A DNA stretch of 64,000 nt from Trema orientale (taxonomy: Eukaryota; Streptophyta; Magnoliopsida; Rosales; Cannabaceae), in NCBI GenBank assembly GCA_002914845.1, contig JXTC01000016.1, positions 1,535,009-1,599,008 of the forward strand, in the 5' to 3' direction. The notes below the pieces were generated by a model. That model was given only the letters and a program-made list of their open reading frames with translations, was not told the DNA's origin and did no database searches. A program made the translations under genes and the position numbers. Of the stretch, positions 54,844 through 64,000 are shown one piece after another. The number at the start of each line of letters is the position of its first letter. Within the stretch, counting starts at the first letter, position 1.

Positions 54844-57800
54844 ATGGCACCCTCGAGGATGACGACGAGGAGCGCACGGCCTGAGGTAGAAGAAAGATTC
54901 CAAGAGGAACGGCCCAGCATGGAACAAAAGCTAGACCAAATGCTTGCCGCCCTAACAGAAGCAAACAAAAAAGCGGAAATGGCCTACGAGGCCGTCCTGG
55001 GGCTGAGAGAGGAGGTCGCAGAGATCCGCAGGGATAATGTTCACCTCAAAGGACTTCTGGGCAGCAAGGCAAGGAGCAAGCGTAGGGATGATTTCGACGA
55101 AGAGGTCCAACAAGGGGCTCGGAGGCAGTACAACCCATCCGGTAGAGAATTCCCTGCCTCTTCCGAGCCAGCGGCACGCGAGGAGCAACAGAGCCATACG
55201 AAGCCCCCCCGGGCAGGGGCCATGACAGATAGACAACGCCCTAGAGGCCCCGAAGACGCGTTCCCAGACTGGAAGTGGGAAATAGTAGTAGAACTGAGCC
55301 GGAGATTCGGTGCCCATCACGGCCAGACCCCTGCCGACCTGGCAGAGTAGGCCGTGCACGGGATCAATCGAACGGCCTTCCCCGATTGGATTCAACTAGA
55401 ACCCAAATCGAAGGACTTCACGACTCCGACCATCAAGCTGTTCGAAGGAAAGACTGACCCCCTCAACCACATATACCAATTCCAGCAAAAGATGGCCCTG
55501 GAGACCAGAAACGAAGCAGTGATCTGCAAAGTTTTCTCCACTACCCTGGCAAGACCAGCTCTATCATGGTTCAGACAGCTTCCAGAAAGGTCCATAAATG
55601 GATTCGAAGATTTTTACAAGATGTTCCTGAAGCAGTACGCGAACGCCAGGAGGCAACAGAAGACGATGTGAGACCTGGACTGGATGGAGCAGTCTGCGGC
55701 CGAGTCCCCGAGGGACTACTTGTTCGTTTCTTAGACATGATGTCCCTAATACACGACACCGACACAATCCAAGCCGCGAGCTCCTTCGTCAGAGGACTTC
55801 AACCAGGCTCCATGTTGTCTGACCACCTACTCCTGAACCTGCCGTACGACATGGCTGACGTCCAGGCGAAATCCGAAGGGGTCTTCAGAGTGCTAGAAAG
55901 CCACCAGAAAGCACCCAAAGCCTCTGCAGCAATCTTAACCATGCCGGTGCAGACCCCGACTGCCCAGGGAACGAAGAGGCCCGCGCCAGCTCAGGAGATG
56001 ACGCCAAAGGCGCCCCCTAGCCAAGTTAACCAGGAGACTGGCAAAAAAAAGAGGGCATTTAAAGACCCATTACCCAAGTTCGAGCTCAATGCGATGATCG
56101 ACGTAATTTTCCTCCAAAACAAAGACAAGGGCATTTTTAAAGACCCCCCGAAGTCCAGCATCCCCGATCACATGAAGAATAAGAATAGGTACTGCCAATT
56201 CCACAGGGACCACAGGCACGACACCGACCACTGCCGTAACCTTTACGCGCAGGTGATGATGGCGATCCAGGCAGGCAAGTTAAAGCAGTACGTGAAGACA
56301 GGTGGAGGCTAAGCCAAAGGGGTCACCACTGGACAGGATAAAGACAAGCAGACCCAAGCCTCCGGAACAGGAGAGCAGCAAACCTTGAGGATAGTTCCGG
56401 TAATCGTAGGCAGACCAGAGCTGAACAAAAATCGGAAAAAAAAGGAGACAGACCAGAAAAGAGCCGAGGGGAGGGCGAAGCGCTTGATGGGCCTGGGGCA
56501 CTCCGTGAATCACCTAACAACAGAGGAGAGCTACGCCTCAACCACTCCCATCGCTTTTACCCAGCAGGATTTGGCCATGGTACGCTTGCCCCACGATGAC
56601 CCCCTGGTGGTAAGGCTATAGATCGACTCCTCAATGGTAGGAAGAGTCTTGGTCGATGGCGGAAGTAGCGTCGACGTACTGTTCCTCGGCACTTTTGAGA
56701 ACATGGGTCTGAACCGAAGCACGCTAAGGCCGACCTACCAACCGTTGTTCGCCTTCAACAGCAGCAAGGTAAGCCCCTTAGGTATCGCGACTTTGAAGGT
56801 GTGTGCCATCGAAAGATGCCTAGATGTTGATTTCGTCGTCATCGTTTGCCAGTCCTTATTCAATGCCATCATGGGAAGGGGATGGATCCACTCCATGCAT
56901 GGTGTTGCGTCCACCCTGCATCAGGTCCTGAGGTGCCAATCGAAGGACGGTACTTACACGATAGACATCAGGGGAGATTAGACCTCTGCGAGGAGATGCT
57001 TCTCAACCGCTTTGAAGGGCGCAGACGGAGGCGTGAACGCCTCGGCGGAGGACAAGTAGTAATCAAAGGACCGCCTGCCTGCGTACTTAAGGAAAATCGA
57101 AGAGGAGTCTGACGAACCAGACACCACGATTGAGGAACTGGCAGCGGTCCCTCTGGAAAAATCAGAGCCAGAGAGAGTCGTCCTAATTGGGGCCCTTTTG
57201 TCCGAGCCAGAAAAGGAGAAGCTAGTAGAAGTGCTTAAATAGAACAAGGACGTCTTCGCGTGGTCCCACGATGACATGCCCGGAATAGACCCCATGCACG
57301 CCTGCCACCGCTTAAATATAGACCCAAACTTCCCTCCCGTCAGAGAGAAGCCTAGAAAGTTCGCGCCAGAGAAAAATAAGGCCATCAACAAGGAGGTCGA
57401 GAAGCTATTAGAGAACGACCTGATCATAGACTGCATATACCCTCGTTGGGTTTCCAACCCAGTTGTGGTGAAAAAGAAGAACGGGGACGATCGGACCTGC
57501 ATAAATTTCACTAACCTGAACAAGGCCTGCCCCAAGGACAGTATCCCTCTACCAAAGATTGACCAAATGGTTGATGTGACAGCGGGTTTCGAAAGGATGA
57601 GTTTCCTGGATGCATACTCTGGATACAACCAAATTCCCCTGCACGAGGAAGACCAAATCCATATAGCGTTCATCACGGAACGAGGCCTGTACTGTTACAA
57701 GCACATGCCTTTTGGTCTGAAAAATACAGGGGCGACCTACCAGAGGCTCATGAACAAGATGTTCGCCGAATTGTTAGGGAAGACGATGGAGGTATACATC

Positions 57801-60344
57801 GATGACATGGTCGTAAAAAGCAAAGAGGCCTCGGAGCACCTGGAGCATATAGACGAATGTTTCTGAATTTTGAGACACTACAAAATGCGTCTGAACCCCA
57901 AGAAGTGCACTTTCGGTGTGTCCTCGGGCCAATTCCTGGGGCACATCGTGAGCAGAAGGGGGATTGAGGCCAATCCGACCCAGTTGTCTTCAATCGTAGA
58001 AATACAAAGGCCCTCAACCGTAAGGGATGTCCAGCACCTAACTGGAAAGATAGCCGCGCTCAGCCGGTTCGTCTCCAAAATGTCCGACTGATGCAAGCCC
58101 TTCTTCCAGTATATAAGGAAAAGCTCCCCAGTCACCTGGGGGGAAGAGCAGGACAAGGCGCTAACAGAACTCAAACAGTACCTGAGTCACCCGCCGATCT
58201 TAGCCTCTCCTGCGGAAGGCAGCGTCTGTATGCATATCTGGCCGTGTCTGAAGTAGCAATCAGCGCCGTGCTGTTCATAGAGGAAGGCGGCAAGCAAAAG
58301 CCAGTGTTCTATACAGTTGCTTGACGCAGAAACACGATACAGCATGGCAGAGAAGTTGGTCCTCGCCCTGGTCAACGCCAAAAAAAGGCTAAGGCAATAT
58401 TTCGAAGCACACTCGGTCATGGTGTACACGGATTTCCCCATCCGATAGATTTTGGCCAAGCCCGACCTGTCAGGGCGGTTAACCAAATGGGCCATCGAGC
58501 TGGGAATCTACGATATTGAGTACCAGCCTCGAGTGGCAAAGAAAGGGCAGGTCGTGGCAGATTTCCTAGTAGAAATTCAGTCTTTCGATGAACCGCACGA
58601 CCAGCCGCAGATACCTCTGACCCATAACCTTCTGACCTGGTTCCTGTATACCGACGGATCCATGAACACCTCGGGGTCTGGCATCAGGATAGTCTCACAG
58701 ACCCCAACGGGCCTCAAAATAGAAAAGGCTTTGAGACTTGGCTTTCAGGCTACGAACAACGAGGCAGAGTACGAAGCACTCCTCCAAGGCCTCGAGCTAG
58801 CCCTGCACTTCGGGGTGGAAAGCATCTCAGTAAAGTCCGACTCGCAGGTGATCGTGGGCCAAGTTAGAGGAGACTTCGAAGTGAAAGAGCCGAGGTTGCA
58901 TAAGTACTACTCCAAGGTAATGGGAGCACAAGCCCGCTTTAGCAAATTCGATATTGAGAAGATACCCAGGGAGGTGAACCTGAAAGCTGACGAGCTAGCC
59001 AAAAGCGCCTCGGTAGGGGGGACAACCGAATACACAGAGATTCTCTTGGAGAACGAGTACGCGACCGGCCCCAACCCCGTGCGCCATGTGTTTGCTATCG
59101 ATTCTGAAAATGAAGGCTGGATGGGGCCTATCACCCAGTACTTAGTGTCAGGACGGCTACCGCCAAACCCCCAAGAAGCGAGATCAATCAGATTAAAAGC
59201 TACCCATTACTCAATGGTCGGAAGCCAACTGTACAGGAGGTCAACGATGGGACCAATGTTAAGGTGCGTTGGTCCCGTAGAGGCACAAAGACTAATGGAG
59301 GAAATTCACGAAGGAGTCTGTGGCAACCATTCTGGAGGACGGAACTTCGCCCACAAGGCCCTGACGGCCGGATACTTCTGGCCCTACATGATGACCGAGG
59401 CTACCCAGTTCGTCAAGAGATGCGATAAGTGCCAAAGGTTCGTCCCCCTGAAACACCAACCCGCGGAAGAGCTCCATTCGAACACTACCGCCTGGCCCTT
59501 TACAAAATGGGGTCTGGATATCGTTGGAGAACTCTCGAGAAGCCCCGGTGAAAAGAGGTACGTCCTTCTGGCTACCGACTATTTCACAAAATGGGTGGAA
59601 GCTGAGGCCTACGCAACGATCAATAAAGCAGACATTATTAACTTTATCTGGAAGAATATCATCTGCCGATATGGGATTCTGAAAGAGCTACATGCCGACC
59701 ACAGCACACAGTTCCAAAATGCCAAGCTCAAGGAACTATGCGACCTATATGGCATAAGACTCAGCTTCTCATCCGTGAGCTACCCCCAGGGGAACGGCCA
59801 AGCAGAGGCGACGAATAAAGCTATCTTTGGCAACATCAAGAAGAACCTGCAAGAAGCCAAAGGAAAGTGGTTGGAAGAACTGCCGGGCGTCGTATGGGCC
59901 CACCGAACCACAGAACGCAGGTCAACAGGGAGGACCCCCTTCGCCATGGTCTATGGGTCAGAGGCTGTATTCCCGACTAAAATTGGCCTCCCGACCCTTC
60001 GCTCAGAAGTGGTGGAAAACGCCCCGCTAAACGAACAGCAGCTCGGCTATAACACAGACCTCCTTGAAGAGACGAGGAATGTGGCTCTAATTCACCTAGT
60101 CTCCTACCATCAATGAGCCAAATCTTATTACGCGAAGAAAGTCAACGCTCGCAGGTTTAGCACCGGGGATTGGGTCCTGAAAGTCAAAACTGGGAATTCT
60201 TCGAAGCTAGATCCTAACTAGGTCGGACCCTACGAGGTAATCAAGGCGTTGAACAGTGGCGCATATGTCCTGAAAGAACTCAAGACGGGGAAGACCCTAT
60301 CCAACACATGGAATGCCCAGCACTTAAAAAAATATTATGTATGA
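54844..60344 (+). pseudogene. Tat-type gag-pol polyprotein, decayed
   Basis: Gag begins at the ATG at 54844; a coiled-coil-like N-terminus is followed by the retrotransposon gag domain (KLFEGKTDPLNHI, ALSWFRQLP). A frameshift near 55720 moves the reading to the frame that then carries the rest. That frame has a zinc-knuckle-like C-x-F-H-x-D-H-x7-H-C (about 56190-56235) and a protease motif VDGGSSVD near 56652. Reverse transcriptase has FLDAYSGYNQI and the catalytic YIDD at about 57795-57806. A first RNase H, a second RNase H with YTDGS near 58646, and an integrase with C-x2-C near 59422, GLDIVGEL, ADHSTQF and NGQAEATNK complete it, ending near 60344. At least 13 in-frame stops and two offsetting frameshifts (about 58220 and 58318) break it. 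Confidence 0.88.
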
Positions 60345-60481
60345 GCCATGTGTAAACATTTTTATATTGAATAGACTCACTTTGAGACAGGTTAAGCTGT
60401 CAGCTATGTGGATTTGCTAACTAATTCGTTACTCTCGAGGGTCTGGGCAAAGATAACCAGACCCCTCCCGTCTCATTCACC

Positions 60482-61100
60482 TAAAATATCGTACTATGAG
60501 AATCAAGTCGTGCAATAAAATGCTTGCCGACGACCCGAGAAAACGTACGAAGAGGAACAAGCTGAGCAATAGAATTCTTGCCAGCAGACCCCACCTAAAT
60601 ATCGTACTATGGGTATCAAGTCGTGCAATAAAATGCTTGCCGATGGCTCGAGAAAACGTACGAAAAGGAACAAGCTGAGTAATAGAATTCTTGCCAGCAG
60701 ACCTCACCTAAATATCGTACTATGGGTATCAAGTCGTGCAATAAAATGCTTGCCGACGGCCCGAGAAAACATACGAAGAGGAACAAGCTGAGCAATAGAA
60801 TTCTTGCCAGCAGACCTCACCTAAATATCGTACTATGGGTATCAAGTCGTGCAATAAAATGCTTACCGATGGCCCGAGAAAATGTACGAAGAGGAACAAG
60901 CTGAGCAATAGAATTCTTGCCAGCAGACCTCACCTAAATATCGTACTACAGGTATCACGTCGCGCAATAGAAATGCTAGCCGATGACCCCACTGGATCTG
61001 CCCGTTGGAAGCAGACCCGTGTCAGTAATCGAGGAACGACACAGCCAGGGTCTACCCATTGGAGGAAGACCCCACTGTGTCTGCCCGCTGGAAGCAGACC
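60482..61100 (+). repeat. 113-bp tandem repeats after integrase
   Basis: Four full units start at 60482, 60595, 60708 and 60821, and a partial unit starts at 60934; each has taaatatcgtactatg, aagtcgtgcaataaaatgct and aattcttgccagcagacc. Two copies of an unrelated cggttggaagcagacccgtg-type unit, 81 bp apart, follow near 60998 and 61079. Tandem repeats in this place are known in Tat/Retand/Ogre-type elements. Confidence 0.9.
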
Positions 61101-61767
61101 CGTGTCAGTAACACGACATAAATAACAATTGTGCACGATCTCATTAACACAATTTGAAAAATCAAAATCAAATTCTGTTATTAATATTTATATCACAGAA
61201 TACAAAACCGCTCACTATTTATTGGCAGGCTTCGGGCGAAGGCGCAGAGACACGTCGGAGCGATAGTGCCCTGTCTGCTCCCGATACGAGCCAAGCCCGG
61301 GCCTCCTCCTTTGCAACGATGGGTCTAAGCAGGAATCAACCAATCCTTGTAGTTGACTCCTAGCACGATTCCACTTGGGGTCGGAGAAGTTCAGCCACAC
61401 GCGCAGATCAAATCCTACTAAGACAAGTCATAACAGCGATTACACATCTTCAGCACTGGAAGAGCCAGAGCTCACATCCCGATTTCTGGAGTTAATCTTA
61501 TCAATCATAGCACGAAGAGGGTTTACTAACAACTCCAAATCATATACGATTGGGCCAGACCCAGAAGTCGGCCGAACTGCCGATAGGGGAATGTTATCGT
61601 ATATGATACTCGACCCTGACCACGAATACAGGCAACAGGAAACAAAAAAAAAGAATAAATATAAGAGGAATATATCGTTTTCATTACTAAAATAGATGCT
61701 TACAAAGAATGCCGACTGTGCACTATACAATTCCTACTTTTACATATGTACAAAGGAGCAAGAACCC
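61101..61767. other. Tat element, non-coding spacer
   Basis: Sequence between the tandem repeats and the antisense gene. No clear reading frame is present on either strand, and part is likely the 3' untranslated region of the antisense gene. Confidence 0.45.
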
Positions 61768-62856
61768 TTATTTACCTTCGCCAGAGGGAGGAATGCCAGC
61801 TTCGGCACTTGGACCGGCTTCGGCACGATGTGGCATCTCAGGCTCGGACTCGTCGCTGGAGAGGATAACGGCGCCTGGCTCTCCCCCCAGCGACGTACCG
61901 AGGCCGGCTGGAGCCTCAGGTCGGCTCGTGGTCAGCTCAGCTCCTTGCTGATGCCGGCGGACGTGGAGGACCCACCCTTCTCTTCGTTGAGCATCTTCAA
62001 CACATCAGCGGGGTATACGATGTTGATTTCATCCCCCAGTTGCTGCATGTAATACCCGACAGAGTAATGGTCCCTCTCGACCCCCTTCTGCTCGTCGAAT
62101 TGGTCTGGCGTCACCACTTCTGGGTGGCCCTCGAATTCTCGGTTCTCCCAGCTAGACCTATAACTCTCGGCAGAAAGGACGTCTACCTGGCTCTGGTACC
62201 TCGTCTTCAGCTTGTCGGCGTCCGCCAGCCTGTCCTTCAGCACCGCCAACCTGAGCTCTGCCTGACGCTACGACAAATCAGCCAAAAGGTTGTTAATACC
62301 GGCTAGCTCTTCGCGGCGCAAACGGATCAGCTCAACATGAGCTCTCAGTAACTCATGATGCTCCAAATGCATGCAACTAATTACCTCGTTAGACCGATTG
62401 AGCCTGCACTGTAGAGAGTGTGCCTCCAGCTTCGCTTGCGCCTCTGCCTTCCTCGCCTCCTTAGCATCATTAATGGCGCTGTCTCGGGCTACGACAGCAA
62501 GCCCCATCTCAGCTATGGCACTCAGCCCCTCTTGCTCCTTAAGCTTGGCCTCGACCTGAGCCAGACCCGTGAGCTCGGCCTGAGCACGGACCTGGGATCT
62601 CTGCTTCAAGAGATTTGAGCCTCTCCTCCGCCTCAGCCAATTTGCCGGCCAGCACTTTGCGACCAGCTCTCTCGGTGCTCAAGGCATGGGCCACCGCAGT
62701 ACTGACCCGGGCCTCCTCCAAGCTCCTGAATAAGCCGAAGTCAGCCCTAAGCGCGTTAAGGGTGACCTCGCTCTACTCTGCCGCCGCTGCCTTCGTGCCC
62801 AACTGCCTCGTCAGCTCTGCTACATGAGAGGAGTAGAAAGACTGGACAGCGGCTAG

Positions 62857-62934
62857 CTGCAGAATATAAAAATAGGAAGTCAGTGGTCATCAAACATACC
62901 ACAGCTGTGAAAAGAAGAGTTAGACGGCCCAGAC
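62857..62934 (-). other. Intron of the antisense gene, 78 nt
   Basis: The donor context acacag/gtctgg and an acceptor with a T-rich run ending attctgcag fit plant introns. Removal keeps the flanking frame open. Confidence 0.65.
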
Positions 62935-63906
62935 CTGTGTGACACAGCGGCTAGCGACAGCACCCACGTTCCCCAGGGAGAGCGCCTCCAGCTCGAACTC
63001 AACGGCTGAACTTTCTCCCCGGGCATCCTTCGCGTCTGTGGAACGCGTTTCCACCCTGCCAATTGCGAGGACTCCCCATTCTGCCAAGGGCACTTCGGCA
63101 GCATCCCTCGACGCTCCGGAAGTGGGGGGATGGGGGCAGCAGGAGACGGCACAGGGGTGGGCGATGCGTTGCCGGCAGCAACCGGGGCAGACACGCCCCT
63201 TGTGGCCGAAGCATCCGTAGCTGTTGCCACCTCGGCGACCCCGCCAATCACCTACGGAGCAGACTCGCTAGCTTGTGATTTTTCGTTCTTCTCTTGACCA
63301 GGGCGCTCGGAAGGTCCGCTGCGCACAGACCTCCTCCTCCTCAGAACGGTCAGGGTAGCCCCGTCGTCGTCGTCGCTGCTCAGAGGCGGAGCGGTTTTGC
63401 CCTTCTTCGCCAGCAGACCCTCCTCCCCTTTGGATGGGTCAGCTTCACGACCCCGTTTTAGAGGAACCCACGGGGGGTAAAACAGGAGGGACTTGAGCCT
63501 GAGGGCCCCCCTGCTCAGGTCCGTGATCTCTGCACGGGAGCGAGCAGAACCAGACCCCGTGCTAGCCCTTGACTCAGAGCCAGCAGCTGGAGGGACTGAA
63601 GCGGCAAGCCTCCCAGGCTGACCCGAAGACGACCCGCTGCCATACTTTATTTGTATTGCTGGCGTCTCCTGAGCCGCGGGTCCACCCGTCCCTGAAGGAG
63701 GCGCCACGGGGGCGTCATCCCCAAACACGAACAGACCCTCCAACTCATCGCCTGGGTCTGCTCCTGGGGTGACAAATCCTTGACCTCCAGACTCACCATC
63801 GGAGGACACCACCAAACACCGACCAGCAGGGACCTTGGGTCTGGATCAGTGGACGACGACTCCTTCTTGACCGGAGATGGGTTTGCCGAGGGTCCAGCAC
63901 CTGGGC

Positions 63907-63988
63907 CTGGGAACAGAAGCAAGTTATGCGGTTAAGAAAACGACCCCGACTTAATAAATAAGGCCTCGCAACAAGAAAACAAACTTAC
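63907..63988 (-). other. Intron of the antisense gene, 82 nt
   Basis: The donor is a strong ttaaag/gtaagttt and the acceptor is cttctgttcccag. The size is typical of plant introns. Confidence 0.7.
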
Positions 63989-64000
63989 CTTTAACCTTCT

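Larger units (their letters stand above)
54035..64000 (+). mobile_element. Ty3/gypsy Tat-clade LTR retrotransposon, right end outside window
   Basis: The order 5' LTR, gag-pol, tandem repeats and an antisense open frame fits Tat-lineage elements, as do the protease motif DGGSS and the second, non-viral-type RNase H between reverse transcriptase and integrase. The probable target duplication begins ttgct (54030-54034). No 3' LTR is found before 64000, so the element is at least 9.97 kb. It is decayed: pol has many stops. Confidence 0.88.
61768..64000 (-). pseudogene. Spliced antisense gene of the Tat element, coiled-coil protein (5' end outside window)
   Basis: On the minus strand an exon ends at 63989. 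An intron of 82 nt (63988-63907, gtaagt...ccag) is followed by exon 63906-62935, a second intron of 78 nt (62934-62857, gtctgg...tgcag) and a last exon ending at TAA 61768-61770. The second junction is in frame (CVTQ then LAAVQ). The middle exon encodes a Ser/Pro/Gly-rich low-complexity region with a basic patch (KRGREAD) and an acidic run (SSDDDDG). The last exon encodes a long coiled coil rich in A, E, K, R and L, then an acidic tail (SSDESEPEMP). It has frameshifts near 63820, 62600 and 61945 and a stop at 63252, so it is decayed like the rest. Antisense extra frames in this place are known in Tat-lineage elements; the function is unknown. Confidence 0.75.

Noticed and set aside
60482..61000. 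CRISPR-like regular repeats
   Set aside because: The units are contiguous with no unique spacers, and they lie in a plant retrotransposon.

Overview
This window is nuclear DNA from a eudicot plant. It is AT-rich, with intron-bearing and intronless plant genes, two coiled-coil NLR resistance genes, Ty1/copia and Ty3/gypsy (Tat-type) retrotransposons, CACTA-, hAT- and Mutator-like elements and many MITEs. It comes from a draft assembly with several N gaps. I cannot name the species from sequence alone. The best host gene is a six-exon aldo-keto reductase of the sorbitol/mannose-6-phosphate reductase type, a family shared by many eudicots.

Layout. 161-6201: a 6.0 kb non-autonomous CACTA-like transposon with dense subterminal 'gccgacgca' repeats and a nested inverted-repeat element. 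7.6-15.0 kb: copia debris. It includes a 5'-truncated but nearly open copia gag-pol (9006-12653) with its 3' LTR (13177-13669), inserted into the reverse transcriptase region of an older, decayed copia element (13670-15000). 15.0-17.1 kb: MITEs. 17118-20368: the intact aldo-keto reductase gene, with nested MITEs in intron 1 and an apparent GC-AG second intron. 20.4-25.4 kb: MITEs, polypyrimidine tracts and a short tandem array.

25.5-33.6 kb and 41.0-50.1 kb are two copies of one segmental duplication. Each carries an intact CC-NB-LRR gene (28969-31821 and 44882-47740) followed by an aldo-keto reductase pseudogene that lacks exon 1 and has the same ancestral lesions in both copies. Comparing the copies gives clean pre-insertion sites for three small insertions. 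It also shows that the LRR halves of the NLR genes are almost identical while the NB halves are clearly diverged, which is the pattern of gene conversion or unequal exchange. A third partial copy of the left end of this unit (53462-54034) is cut by a Tat-type LTR retrotransposon.

33.6-41.0 kb between the two copies holds TE remnants, a head-to-head MITE pair, a 2.3 kb hAT-like element and two probable assembly-overlap duplications. 50.8-53.4 kb holds a degenerate 'gtaac'-type minisatellite.

54035-64000: a Tat-clade Ty3/gypsy element running off the right edge. It has a 732 bp 5' LTR, a gag-pol with many stops, 113-bp tandem repeats and, on the opposite strand, a spliced coiled-coil antisense gene. 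Almost all premature stops in its pol are what C-to-T change at CAG, CAA or CGA codons would give, consistent with decay of a methylated element.

Overall, this is a resistance-gene cluster growing by segmental duplication next to a functional metabolic gene, whose decayed relatives travel with the NLR genes. Transposons have repeatedly inserted around it.
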